A DNA stretch of 64,000 bases from Dactylosporangium fulvum (GCF_025137375.1 NZ_CP073720.1:7092501-7156500), one strand, 5' to 3'; shown: positions 16,025 to 24,479, counted from the first letter of the stretch. Notes: generated from the letters alone by a model not told the origin. Program-made: numbers and translations.

Positions 16025-16689
16025 TGGTCACCGATCCGGTAGCCGCCTTCGCGGACGGTGTGGATGGCCGGCGGCTGGCCGAGCTTGGCGCGCAGTCTCC
16101 CGATCGTGGTTTTCACCGTGCTGGTGAACGGGTCGGTCGCGTCGTCCCAGACCCGTTCGAGGAGTTCTTCGGTGGAGACGACGCGGCCGGCGGCGGCGAG
16201 CAGGCACTCCAGGACCGCGAACTCCTTCGGGCTGAGGTCCAGCCGCCGCCCGGCGCGCATCGCGACCCGGCGGTTGGGATCCAGGGTCAGGTCGCCGTTG
16301 TCCAGCACCGGGGGCAGCGCCGGCGTGCAGCGGCGTCCCAGCGCCCGGATGCGCGCCACCAGTTCGGCGAAGTCGAACGGCTTGGGCAGATAGTCGTCGG
16401 CGCCCAGGCCGAGGCCCTCGACCCGGTCGCGGACGGTGCCGGCCGCGGTGAGCATCAGCACGCGAGTGCCCGCCCCGCCGGCCACGATCCGGCGGCACAC
16501 CTCGTCGCCGTGCACCCCGGGCAGGTCGCGGTCGAGGACCACGACGTCATAGCGGGTGGCGGCCACCTGCTCCAGCGCGACGTGACCGTCGAGGGCTGCG
16601 TCCACGGCCATCGCCTCACGGCGCAGGCCGGCCGTGATCAGCGCGCTCAGCGTCCGATGGTCTTCAACCACCAACACCCTCATGATCAT
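16021..16689 (-). CDS. OmpR/PhoB-family response regulator
   Basis: The 222-residue protein starts at ATG 16689 (or ATG 16683) after GGAAAGGA. The receiver domain (residues 1-115) has the acidic pocket VVEDH, the phosphorylated Asp in VVVLDRDLPG, T in MLTA and K in YLPKPFD. The winged-helix DNA-binding domain (125-222) contains LSPKEFAVLECLL, TVKTTIGRLRAKLG and the wing VREGGYRIG. It pairs with the overlapping histidine kinase. Two GGTGACA direct repeats 11 bp apart in the divergent intergenic region are its likely binding site. Confidence 0.95.
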   Translation of the reverse strand: MIMRVLVVEDHRTLSALITAGLRREAMAVDAALDGHVALEQVAATRYDVVVLDRDLPGVHGDEVCRRIVAGGAGTRVLMLTAAGTVRDRVEGLGLGADDYLPKPFDFAELVARIRALGRRCTPALPPVLDNGDLTLDPNRRVAMRAGRRLDLSPKEFAVLECLLAAAGRVVSTEELLERVWDDATDPFTSTVKTTIGRLRAKLGQPPAIHTVREGGYRIGDQ

Positions 16690-16746
16690 GATTCCTTTCC
16701 GGCACGGGCGCTGCCCACGGCCATGGGTCCACGATGCCAGCCGGCA

Positions 16747-16789
16747 GGTGACAACCCGGTGACAGCCGAACGCACCGGGCTGTCACCGG
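16747..16789. promoter_or_regulatory. Putative response-regulator box: direct repeats plus 12-bp inverted repeat
   Basis: GGTGACA occurs at 16747-16753 and 16758-16764, a direct repeat with an 11-bp period typical of OmpR-family sites. The second copy is also the left arm of a perfect 12-bp inverted repeat, CCGGTGACAGCC (16756-16767) and GGCTGTCACCGG (16778-16789). It lies between the divergent two-component and ABC-transporter genes, just upstream of the latter's probable -10 box. Confidence 0.6.
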
Positions 16790-16797
16790 CGTCGGCG

Positions 16798-16803
16798 TAC
16801 AAA
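16798..16803 (+). promoter_or_regulatory. Probable -10 box of the ABC transporter operon
   Basis: TACAAA lies 7 bp before ATG 16811, so transcription would start at or next to the start codon (leaderless mRNA). No good -35 is present at 17 bp, consistent with activation from the adjacent direct repeats. Confidence 0.4.
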
Positions 16804-16810
16804 CGCTGCC

Positions 16811-17743
16811 ATGAGCGATGCCACGATCGAGGTCGACGGGCTACGGAAGCGATACGGGTCGACAACAGCGCTGGACGGGATGACGTTCACGGCCGTCCCG
16901 GGGCGGGTGACCGGGTTCGTCGGGCCCAACGGAGCCGGCAAGTCCACCACCATGCGGATCATCCTGGGTCTGCACACCGCCGACGCGGGGCGGGCCCTGG
17001 TCGGGGGTCGGCCCTACCGGTCGCTGCGCTGCCCGCTGCGGCACCTGGGCGCGCTACTGGACGCGTCCGCACTGCACCCGGCCCGGACCGGACGGAATCA
17101 CCTGCTGTGGCTGGCGCAGTCGCAGGGCCTGGGCCGCCGCCGCGTCGACGAGGTCATCGAGCAGGTGGGGTTGGTCTCGGCGAGCCGTCGCCCCGCCGGC
17201 GGATACTCGTTGGGCATGCGGCAACGGCTCGGCCTCGCGGCCGCGTTGCTGGCCGATCCGCCGGCGATCATGCTGGACGAGCCGTTCAACGGCATGGACC
17301 CCGAGGGCATCGTGTGGCTGCGCGGCCTCCTGCGCGCCCAGGCCGGGCAGGGGCGGGCCGTGCTGGTGTCCAGCCATCTGATGAGCGAGTTGCAAGGAAT
17401 GGCCGACCACCTGGTGGTGGTCGGCCGCGGCAGGGTGATCGCCGACAGCAGCGTCGCCGACCTGATCGCGGCCGCCTCCGGGGACCGGGTGCGGGTGCGC
17501 ACCGGCGCGCCGCAGCCGGCCGCCGCGGCACTCTCCACCGCGGGCGCACAGGTGACCCGCGCGGACGCGGACGTGCTCGCCGTGCGTGGACTGGCCGCCG
17601 AGCAGGTCGTTGCGGTGCTCACCGCCGGCGGGCTGCCGTTCTCCGAGCTCGCGCCGCACCGGGCCACCCTGGAGGAGGCGTACCTCGACCTGACCCGCGA
17701 GGCCGTCGAGTACCGCGCCGCCGCGACCGGACCGGCGTCGTGA
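16811..17743 (+). CDS. ABC transporter ATP-binding protein
   Basis: The 310-residue protein has Walker A GPNGAGKST, a Q-loop region, the signature YSLGMRQRLGLAAAL, Walker B IMLDEPFNGMDP, the D-loop and an H-loop VLVSSHLMSEL. This matches the CcmA/DrrA-type subfamily that pairs with ABC-2 permeases. The C-terminal 85 residues form the small beta/alpha regulatory extension common in these ATPases. It overlaps the first permease gene by 4 bp (GTGA). Control by the divergent two-component system suggests an envelope-stress or antimicrobial-peptide export function. Its ATG is probably the 5' end of the mRNA. Confidence 0.95.
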   Translation: MSDATIEVDGLRKRYGSTTALDGMTFTAVPGRVTGFVGPNGAGKSTTMRIILGLHTADAGRALVGGRPYRSLRCPLRHLGALLDASALHPARTGRNHLLWLAQSQGLGRRRVDEVIEQVGLVSASRRPAGGYSLGMRQRLGLAAALLADPPAIMLDEPFNGMDPEGIVWLRGLLRAQAGQGRAVLVSSHLMSELQGMADHLVVVGRGRVIADSSVADLIAAASGDRVRVRTGAPQPAAAALSTAGAQVTRADADVLAVRGLAAEQVVAVLTAGGLPFSELAPHRATLEEAYLDLTREAVEYRAAATGPAS

Positions 17744-19218
17744 CCCGGCACCCGATGCTGCGTCTGCTGCGGGCGGAATGGACCAAGTTCCGGTCGGTGC
17801 CCGGCTGGGTGCGTGGCAGCGCGGTCGCGGCCCTCATGATCCTGCTGTTCCCGCTCACCGGGCTGGGCGGCGGGGCGCCCGAGCAGGCGTCGCCGGTCCC
17901 GATCGGGCCGGACGGCGCACCGGTCAGCGCCGGGTTCTACTTCGTGCACCGCCCCCTGTCCGGAGACGGCCGGATCACCGTCGCGGTCACCTCACTGACC
18001 TCCCTGCGCGCGGGAGACAGCGGCACGGCCGCGCCATGGGCGAAAGCCGGACTGATCATCACCGCGGGACCGGAGCCCGGCTCACGCTACGCCGCGGTCA
18101 TGGTCACGGGTGAGCACGGGGTGCGGATGCAGCACGACTATCTCTACGACCGTGCCGGGCTGCCCGGTGCCGTGTCCGCCACCGCGGTGCGCTGGCTACG
18201 GCTGACCCGCTCCGGTGACACCATCACCGGTGAAGCCTCAACAGACGGCACGCACTGGAGCCAGGTCGCCACGGTCCGGCTGCCCGGGCTGGCCGCCACC
18301 GTCCAGGCCGGCCTGTTCGTGGCCTGCCCACAACAGGTGCAGGGTGTCGGCACGGCCGGCGACATGGCCACCGCCGCCTTCAGCGTCCCGCAACTGGCGG
18401 GTGACTGGCCCGCGACTACCTGGACCGGTGACCAGATCGGAGCCCACACCGCCACCTTCGCCGGCTATCCGCGTGGCGGTTCCGGAGGGTTCGCCCCGAC
18501 CGGGGACGGGTTCACCGTGACCGGATCCGGCGACCTCGCCCCGGCCACCCGCAGTGACCTGCCCGTCGGAGTTGCCGCTGGCGACCTGCTCTTCGGGACG
18601 TTCCCGGCACTGATCGTGATCGTCGTCGTGGCCACCCTGATGATCACCACCGAGTACCGGTACGGGCTGATTCGCAGCACGCTCAGCGCCAGCACGCGCC
18701 GGGGTCGGGTGCTCGTGGCCAAGGCCGTCGTGCTCGCCGGTGTCACGTTCACGACCAGCCTGGCCGCCACCCTGCTCGCGATACCGCTCTGGTTGCGGCT
18801 GGTCCGCAGCCTCGGCATCTACCTCTTCCCAACCACGTCCGGCGCCTTGCTCCGCGCCCAGATCGGCACCGCCGCACTGCTCGCCGTCACCGCCGTCTTC
18901 GCCCTGGCCGTCGGCACCATCCTGAGACGCAGCGCCACCGCGGTCACCACCGTCGTCGCCGCCACCGTGCTGCCCTACCTTCTGGCGCTGACCCCGTTCC
19001 TGCCGCCACCCATGGCACAGTGGCTGACCCGGGTTACACCCGCCGCCGCCCTCGCCGTGCAGCAGACCTTGACCCGCTACCCCCAGGTCGACAGCGTTTA
19101 CACCCCGGCCAACGGCTACTACCCTCTGCCACCCTGGGCCGGACTGGCCGTGTTGTGCGGGTACACCGCGCTCGCCCTCGCCCTGGCCGTCGTCCTGCTG
19201 CGCCGGAGGGACGCATGA
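17740..19218 (+). CDS. ABC-2-type permease with large extracellular lectin-like insert
   Basis: GTG 17740 overlaps the ATPase stop; 492 residues. One transmembrane helix lies near residues 26-44. It is followed by about 235 extracellular residues, then five or more helices from residue 280 (FGTFPALIVIVVVATLMITTEYRYG onward). The family hallmark MITTEYRYGLIRSTL is the cytoplasmic loop. Within the insert, WAKAGLIITAGPEPGSRYAAV, WLRLTRSGDTITGEASTDG and HWSQVATVRLPGLAATVQAG resemble the concanavalin/laminin-G-like DUF1349 fold usually found in secreted glycan-binding proteins. This would give the permease an external ligand-binding domain between its first two helices. The gene overlaps the next permease by 4 bp. 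Confidence 0.85.
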   Translation: MTRHPMLRLLRAEWTKFRSVPGWVRGSAVAALMILLFPLTGLGGGAPEQASPVPIGPDGAPVSAGFYFVHRPLSGDGRITVAVTSLTSLRAGDSGTAAPWAKAGLIITAGPEPGSRYAAVMVTGEHGVRMQHDYLYDRAGLPGAVSATAVRWLRLTRSGDTITGEASTDGTHWSQVATVRLPGLAATVQAGLFVACPQQVQGVGTAGDMATAAFSVPQLAGDWPATTWTGDQIGAHTATFAGYPRGGSGGFAPTGDGFTVTGSGDLAPATRSDLPVGVAAGDLLFGTFPALIVIVVVATLMITTEYRYGLIRSTLSASTRRGRVLVAKAVVLAGVTFTTSLAATLLAIPLWLRLVRSLGIYLFPTTSGALLRAQIGTAALLAVTAVFALAVGTILRRSATAVTTVVAATVLPYLLALTPFLPPPMAQWLTRVTPAAALAVQQTLTRYPQVDSVYTPANGYYPLPPWAGLAVLCGYTALALALAVVLLRRRDA

Positions 19219-20000
19219 ACACCGCGCTGAGAGCCATACACGCTGAGTGGACGAAACTGCGTACCACGCCCGGCCCTGCGTTGCTGCTCCTGGCCGCCGC
19301 GACCGTCACCGTGGTGCTTGGCGCCGCCGTATGCGCCACCGCCACCTGCCCGCATACCGGCTGCGGCACCGACGCCACCCGGCTCATCCTCAGCGGCGTA
19401 TACCTGGGACAAGCCCCGATCGCGGTGCTGGCCGTGCTTGCTGCCAGCGGCGAGCACAGCACCGCGCTGATCCGCACCACCCTGGCCGCCATTCCCAACC
19501 GCCCGACGGTGCTGGCCGCCAAGGCACTCGCGCTCACCGTCGCGGTGGCCGCCGTCGGGAGCCTTACCCTGCTCGTCTCCCTCCTGGTCGCCGGGATCGT
19601 CCTGCCCCGTCACGGGTTCACGCCCGACCACGGATACCCGCGCCTCTCGCTTGCCGACGGGCCCCTGCTGCGAGCCAGTGCCGGCTCGGTCGCCTACCTG
19701 GTCCTGATCGCGGTCCTGAGCCTCGGCATCGCCGCCGTCGTGCGCGACTCCGCCGCCGCGATCGGAACCGTTCTCGGACTGCTCTACCTCCCGCCGCTCC
19801 TCACTCAGATGGTGACCGACCCGCACCTGCACCGACTCCTCGAGCAGGTCGCACCGATGAGCGCCGGACTGGCCATCCAAGCCACCACGGACGTGCACCG
19901 CCTACCTATCGGGCCCTGGGCCGGCCTCGCCGTGCTCGCCGCATGGTCTGCCGGGACGCTCCTGGCCGGCACACTCCTGCTCCGGTTCCGCGACACATGA
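19215..20000 (+). CDS. ABC-2-type permease, second subunit
   Basis: ATG 19215 overlaps the previous stop; 261 residues. Six transmembrane helices are visible, from residues 20-40 (PGPALLLLAAATVTVVLGAAV) to 235-255. The N-terminal cytoplasmic motif ALRAIHAEWTKLRTTPG parallels LLRAEWTKFRSVPG of the first permease. The short extracellular loop carries paired cysteines (ATCPHTGCG). It has no lectin-like insert, so the transporter is a heterodimer with one decorated subunit. Confidence 0.9.
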   Translation: MNTALRAIHAEWTKLRTTPGPALLLLAAATVTVVLGAAVCATATCPHTGCGTDATRLILSGVYLGQAPIAVLAVLAASGEHSTALIRTTLAAIPNRPTVLAAKALALTVAVAAVGSLTLLVSLLVAGIVLPRHGFTPDHGYPRLSLADGPLLRASAGSVAYLVLIAVLSLGIAAVVRDSAAAIGTVLGLLYLPPLLTQMVTDPHLHRLLEQVAPMSAGLAIQATTDVHRLPIGPWAGLAVLAAWSAGTLLAGTLLLRFRDT

Positions 20001-20078
20001 CCGCGCTCCCCTCACCGACCAGGTTCGCCGCACCAGCGCCCACCGTCCGACCCCGACACGAGGGTCCCGACCCACCCA

Positions 20079-20107
20079 TGGAAACTGAACCGACCAGTCG
20101 GTACAGT
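20079..20107 (+). promoter_or_regulatory. Promoter of the MFS exporter gene
   Basis: TGGAAA (20079-20084) and TACAGT (20102-20107) are spaced by 17 bp. The predicted start site falls on or next to ATG 20115, giving a leaderless mRNA with no ribosome site. The spacer is filled by the operator palindrome. Confidence 0.55.
20085..20106. promoter_or_regulatory. 22-bp operator palindrome in the MFS promoter
   Basis: The half-sites CTGaACCGAC and GTCGGTaCAG flank a central CA; only one position pair mismatches. The site lies between the -35 and -10 boxes and covers most of the latter, an arrangement typical of TetR repressors. The TetR gene at 21982 in the same operon is the obvious candidate, which would make the system autoregulated. 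Confidence 0.65.
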
Positions 20108-20114
20108 ATTTCCG

Positions 20115-21689
20115 ATGGACGCCTCCCCTTCCCAGGCACCCACAACGACGGCAGAGCTCCCAGCCCGTCATCGCTGGGCGGCCCTCGGCGTGCTGGCCGC
20201 GGCTGTGCTGCTCCTGGCAATCGACGGAACAGTGCTGGCATTGGCGGTGCCGGCGCTGACCGAGAGCCTGTCACCGACCGCGGAGCAGATCCTGTGGATC
20301 GGGGACATCTACTCGCTGGCGCTGGCGGGCCTGCTGGTGTTGATGGGCAACCTCGCAGACAGGTTCGGACGCAAGCGGATCCTGCTGGCCGGCTCGGTCG
20401 CGTTCGGTGCCGCGTCTCTGCTGGCGGCGTTCTCAACGACCGCCGAGATGCTGATCGCCGCGCGGCTGCTGCTCGGTGTCGCGGGCGCGACGTTGATGCC
20501 GTCGACGCTGTCACTGATCCGCAACATCTTCCCGGACGATGCCGAGCGAACCCGGGCGATCGCAGTCTGGTCGACCGCGTTCGGTGCCGGCTCGGCGATC
20601 GGCCCACTGGTCGGCGGGTTCCTGCTGGAGCACTTCTGGTGGGGCTCGGTCTTCCTGATCAACATCCCGGTCATGGTCATTGTGCTCGTGACAGGGCTGA
20701 TCCTGCTCCCGGAGTCGAAGGACCCGAACCCGGGAGGCTTCGACGTGCTCTCCGCGCTGCTGTCGATGGTCACGATCGTGCCGATCGTCTACGCGATCAC
20801 ACACGTGATCGGCTCCGGCCTGAACCCGGTGATCATCGGCTGTGTCATCGTCGGACTGGCCGGGGGTGCGCTGTTCGTACGCCGACAACGCCGGATGGAC
20901 AACCCGATGCTGGACGTGGAGTTGTTCCGCAGCCCCGCGTTCTCCGGCGCGGTCGCCGCGAACGTGATCTCAATCTTCGCCCTGGCCGGCCTGCTGTTCT
21001 TCTTCTCGCAGTACCTACAGTTCGCCCGCGGCTACAGCCCTCTCCAGGCAGGCCTGGCGGAGCTGCCCTCCACGATCGCCTCGATCGTCGTCGTCGCCGC
21101 CATCGGTGTCCTGGCCGCCCGTCTCGGCCGCGGGCGAGCGATCGCACTCGGTCTGTCCATGGCCGCGGCAGGGCTTGCGTTCGTCGCGCTGGCCGCGAGC
21201 GCCGACTCGTACGTATGGCTCGCGCTGTGCCTCGTCCCGATTGGATTTGGTATCGGGCTGGCACTGACCCTGACCGGCGACGCAATCGTTGCAGCCGCGC
21301 CGCCGCGCAAGGCCGGTGCGGTGTCCGCGATCGCCGAGACCGGGAACGAGCTCGGCGTCGTGCTCGGCATCGCCGTGCTCGGCTCGCTCGTTTCCCTCGT
21401 CTACCGCGCCACGGTCGTCGTCCCGGACACGGTCGCACTCGACGTGGCCGCACGCGTCGAGGACTCGATCGGGGCCGCGCTGAACACCCTCGACCCCGAC
21501 GATGCGCTGGCCTCCGTCGCCCGCGACGCGTTCGTCACCGCGATGCAGGCCACCTCGCTCGTCGCCGCCGCGCTTACCTTGGGCGGCGCCGTCGTCGCGC
21601 GGTTGCTGATCCCCTCCATGCGCGTCCCCTCCGGGCGCAGCACCGCCGAACCCGCCCGAGCCGGCGCGGACCTCGATGCCACCGAGTGA
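20115..21689 (+). CDS. MFS multidrug exporter (DHA2/EmrB-QacA type, 14 TMS)
   Basis: The 524-residue protein has about 14 transmembrane helices. TM1 contains the DHA2-type IDGTVLALAVPAL; motif A is GNLADRFGRKRILL; motif C is the AFGAGSAIGPLVGG segment in TM5. The C-terminal 40 residues are hydrophilic. QacA/SmvA-like members export cationic drugs or dyes by proton antiport. It is transcribed with a downstream TetR gene and carries a repressor-type palindrome in its promoter, consistent with inducible drug efflux. The ABC permease gene ends 114 bp upstream, and an independent promoter is visible. Confidence 0.94.
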   Translation: MDASPSQAPTTTAELPARHRWAALGVLAAAVLLLAIDGTVLALAVPALTESLSPTAEQILWIGDIYSLALAGLLVLMGNLADRFGRKRILLAGSVAFGAASLLAAFSTTAEMLIAARLLLGVAGATLMPSTLSLIRNIFPDDAERTRAIAVWSTAFGAGSAIGPLVGGFLLEHFWWGSVFLINIPVMVIVLVTGLILLPESKDPNPGGFDVLSALLSMVTIVPIVYAITHVIGSGLNPVIIGCVIVGLAGGALFVRRQRRMDNPMLDVELFRSPAFSGAVAANVISIFALAGLLFFFSQYLQFARGYSPLQAGLAELPSTIASIVVVAAIGVLAARLGRGRAIALGLSMAAAGLAFVALAASADSYVWLALCLVPIGFGIGLALTLTGDAIVAAAPPRKAGAVSAIAETGNELGVVLGIAVLGSLVSLVYRATVVVPDTVALDVAARVEDSIGAALNTLDPDDALASVARDAFVTAMQATSLVAAALTLGGAVVARLLIPSMRVPSGRSTAEPARAGADLDATE

Positions 21690-21978
21690 GACCTCTCCCC
21701 CCGGCCACGACCGCGGTCCGCGCGAGCCCCACGCGGCGTGTGTGATCGACGGCGCCTACCCGGTGGACCAGCCGCGAGCGATCGAAGCCGCAGCAGATGC
21801 CGGGGCACCGGTCACCATCGCGCCCTGGGACGGCCGAGCCGTCCTCGTTACGGGCGCCAGCAACCCTGACCGGCTCGTCCGGCCGCCGTTCCCAGTGCCG
21901 GTGCACGCGCTGCGCGCCGCTCATGCGATCCTCGAAGGCATACTGCCGTGGGCGATCCCCCAACGCCGAGGAGCCTGA
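21676..21978 (+). CDS. Small hypothetical protein between exporter and regulator
   Basis: The frame encodes 100 residues, begins with ATG 21676 inside the exporter's last codons (14-bp overlap) and ends 3 bp before the TetR ATG, so it fits an operon. I recognise no domain. The sequence includes DQPRAIEAAADAGAPVTIAP and HALRAAHAILEGILPWAIP, with no signal or transmembrane segment. It may be real given its tight fit, but it could also be an open frame of the GC-rich background. Confidence 0.45.
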   Translation: MPPSETSPPGHDRGPREPHAACVIDGAYPVDQPRAIEAAADAGAPVTIAPWDGRAVLVTGASNPDRLVRPPFPVPVHALRAAHAILEGILPWAIPQRRGA

Positions 21979-21981
21979 GCT

Positions 21982-22581
21982 ATGGGACGCACCGCCGGCC
22001 GATCCCCCGAAGACACCAGGCGCGCCCTGCTGGACGCGGCGGGCAAGGCCATCCGCGCCCGCGGCATCCACGCATCGCTGGACGACATCGCCCGGCACGC
22101 CGGGGTTTCCAAGGGCGGCCTGATCTACCACTTCGCCAGCAAGGACGAGCTGATCCTGGAGCTCGCCCGCGACCTGCTCACCTCGTTCCGGTCCGACATC
22201 ACCGCGCAGCTCGACCCCCACGACACCGAGCCCGGACGGCTCACCCGGGCATACATCCGCACGCTGCTCGCCCCCGCAGATGACGAGACTGCGGCACGGG
22301 AGGCCATCGAGCTCATCGCCCAGCTCATGACGATCCCTGCCGTCGCTGAACTCGCCCGCGCCCACTACGAACAACTCGACGCGGAACTCGCGGCCGATGG
22401 ACTCCCTGACGACGTGCGCACCCTCGTGATCGCCGCCGCCGACGGCATCAACAGCGCACCCCTGTGGGGGGCCTCCATGCAATACATGCAGGACCCGAAA
22501 TGCCAACAGCTCGAGCAGCGCCTCATCCAGCTCACCCGACAACCCGAGCTGTGGCAGCAGCTCCCCTGGGACGCTGCCTGA
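21982..22581 (+). CDS. TetR-family transcriptional regulator
   Basis: ATG 21982 follows GAGGAG with 9-bp spacing; 199 residues. The N-terminal helix-turn-helix is ALLDAAGKAIRARGIHASLD, then DIARHAGVSKGGLIYHFASK, a clear TetR_N signature. The C-terminal ligand-binding domain (about 65-199) resembles TetR_C 'YcdC-like' helices ending TRQPELWQQLPWD. It most likely represses the MFS exporter operon from the palindrome at 20085-20106 and is released by an exporter substrate. Confidence 0.93.
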   Translation: MGRTAGRSPEDTRRALLDAAGKAIRARGIHASLDDIARHAGVSKGGLIYHFASKDELILELARDLLTSFRSDITAQLDPHDTEPGRLTRAYIRTLLAPADDETAAREAIELIAQLMTIPAVAELARAHYEQLDAELAADGLPDDVRTLVIAAADGINSAPLWGASMQYMQDPKCQQLEQRLIQLTRQPELWQQLPWDAA

Positions 22582-23349
22582 CAGCGGCCGGCACCCGCCC
22601 GACCAGGACAGCTACAACAAACCTTGTCAAGCGGTGCCGCGCCGCAGAGCCGGGCCGTGGCGTCCGTGGTCCCGTCGCGGGGCGTGCTCCGCGCTCGACC
22701 TGACCCGGGTTCCTTGATCATCGGAAACATCCGGCGGTCCAGGCAACCCGAAGTTTCCCTTGATCTACCAACCGCAGCCGCACCACCCGGCCAGACCCAA
22801 CCGCCGCACCCGTGATCGCGATCACGGCCACAAACCGGTCCCCATGTCGGGTGGACACGCCGGCGTCGTCAGCGCCGTTGTGATCGCCGGGGCGTGGATG
22901 GTCCGGTGTTCCTGGGATTGGTCCGGGGCCTGTGCCGCGGGTGGCCGGGCGGGGTGAGCCGACCGCCGCGACGACTACGACACCCGGAGCGGGAGGAGCG
23001 GGCACCTTCGCGGCCCGGGCAGGGTCCCGGTCGACTGCACGGACAACGTCTGGGCGGGCTGCACCGGGTGAAGAATCGGGTCGATCTTGACAGCCTGGCG
23101 ATCAGCGGTTCAGCGCTTCGGCCCATCCGTTTCATCAGGTGCCGGACCAACGCCTCGCACACCCGCGCTGCGGCATCGCGGTCGGTGGACAGCGGGGGAG
23201 AATTCGCTCCGCGACGGTTTGCGTGGCAGCACCGGGGAAGTGCTCCACTGCGCTCGTTGTTGAGCTCACGCGCAGCGTGCCGCCCGGTGGGCACTCATCG
23301 GTGAGCAGGTCCAGGAGTCAGCGCCAGGAAGTCCGGTCCGAGGTGGGTC
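22582..23349. other. 768-bp intergenic region with no recognisable gene
   Basis: Open frames on both strands lack starts, ribosome sites and recognisable motifs. The one clear structure is the palindrome at 22807-22824. Confidence 0.5.
22807..22824. promoter_or_regulatory. 18-bp perfect palindrome, CRP-like (GTGA-N6-TCAC)
   Basis: CCGTGATCGCGATCACGG is fully self-complementary and contains GTGA-N6-TCAC, the core of CRP/FNR-family sites in actinobacteria. It is about 525 bp upstream of the GH5 gene; whether it acts on that gene is unknown. Confidence 0.45.
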
Positions 23350-24357
23350 ATGAGGATGCGCGCCACCATCGCGGGTACGTTGCTCATCACCGCCGTCGTC
23401 TCGATCATCCTCGTGGGAGAACCGCACCATTCGAATGGGGCACCGCAACGAGCCGGGTTCCATGTGGACAACGGGCGCCTCTACGATGCCGACAACAACG
23501 AGTTCGTCATGCGTGGCGTGGGCCACAGCCACGCGTCGTATCCGGAACGAACGGCCCGGATGTTCAGCGACGTCAAGGCGATGGGCGCCAACGCCGTACG
23601 TGTCGAGTTGTCCACCGGCGTGAGTGCAAAAAGAAACGACGCGGCCGATGTCGCGCACGTGATCGCGCTGTGCCGGCGCAACCGTCTCATCTGCGTCCTG
23701 GTGGTGCACGACACCACGGGGTGGGGTTACCGCACGGACGCCATTCCGCAGGCACGGGCGGTGGACTACTGGATCAGCATTCGCAAGGCGCTCATCGGCC
23801 AGGAGAAGTACGCCCTCATCAACGTCGCGAACGAACCATACGTCCTCGACAACTTCCGCACCTGGCCCGGCGACACGATGGACTCGATCCGCCGCCTGCG
23901 CAGAGCGGGCATCCATCACACCCTCCTGGTCGACGCGCCCGACTGGGGTCAGGACCTGTCATTCACCATGCGGGACCACGCCGCCGCCGTCTTCGCCGCC
24001 GATACGGAGCGGAACACCGTCTTCTCCATTCACATGTATGGAGCTTTCTTCCGCGCCACGAACGTCCACGACTACCTCGGCCGGTATCTCCGGGCGAGGC
24101 TTCCCGTCGCGGTGACCGAGTTCGCGTACACGCATCACGACGGCGACGTCGACGAGGATGCGATCATGTCCGAGGCGCAGGCGCACCGCATCGGCTATCT
24201 CGCTTGGTCCTGGAGCGGCAACAGCGGAGACGTCAGCAACCTCGACATGGTGACCCAGTTCAACGCCAAGTCGCTCACCTGGTGGGGTCGGCGAGTATTC
24301 AACGGTACCGATGGCATCCGGCAGACCTCCCGTGAGGCGACCGTCTACACGCCATAG
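23350..24357 (+). CDS. Secreted glycoside hydrolase family 5-like enzyme
   Basis: The 335-residue protein has an N-terminal signal or anchor helix (residues 6-22, AGTLLITAVVSIILVG) and a TIM-barrel hydrolase. Family signs are FVMRGVGHSHA near the N-terminus, the GANAVRVELS strand, LINVANEPYVLDN with the acid/base Glu in NEP, SIHMYGAF and PVAVTEFAYTHHDG, whose Glu is the likely nucleophile. The layout matches GH5 cellulases and mannanases of actinomycetes. The catalytic domain ends at the C-terminus with no attached binding module. The polymer substrate is not evident. Confidence 0.88.
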   Translation: MRMRATIAGTLLITAVVSIILVGEPHHSNGAPQRAGFHVDNGRLYDADNNEFVMRGVGHSHASYPERTARMFSDVKAMGANAVRVELSTGVSAKRNDAADVAHVIALCRRNRLICVLVVHDTTGWGYRTDAIPQARAVDYWISIRKALIGQEKYALINVANEPYVLDNFRTWPGDTMDSIRRLRRAGIHHTLLVDAPDWGQDLSFTMRDHAAAVFAADTERNTVFSIHMYGAFFRATNVHDYLGRYLRARLPVAVTEFAYTHHDGDVDEDAIMSEAQAHRIGYLAWSWSGNSGDVSNLDMVTQFNAKSLTWWGRRVFNGTDGIRQTSREATVYTP

Positions 24358-24479
24358 TTCGACACTCGCACCGGCACCAGGCTGCGTACGCCGGAGTCGG
24401 CCGACTTCAGTTCGAAGCAGGCCAGGCCGGCGTGGCTGCGCCGCAGCAGCCCGCCGGCTCCGGCGGCTCGGTCGGCACA

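Noticed and set aside
22894..23304. Overlapping open frames on both strands in the gap before the GH5 gene
   Set aside because: Neither has a start with a ribosome site or a recognisable motif, and both are Arg/Pro-rich.
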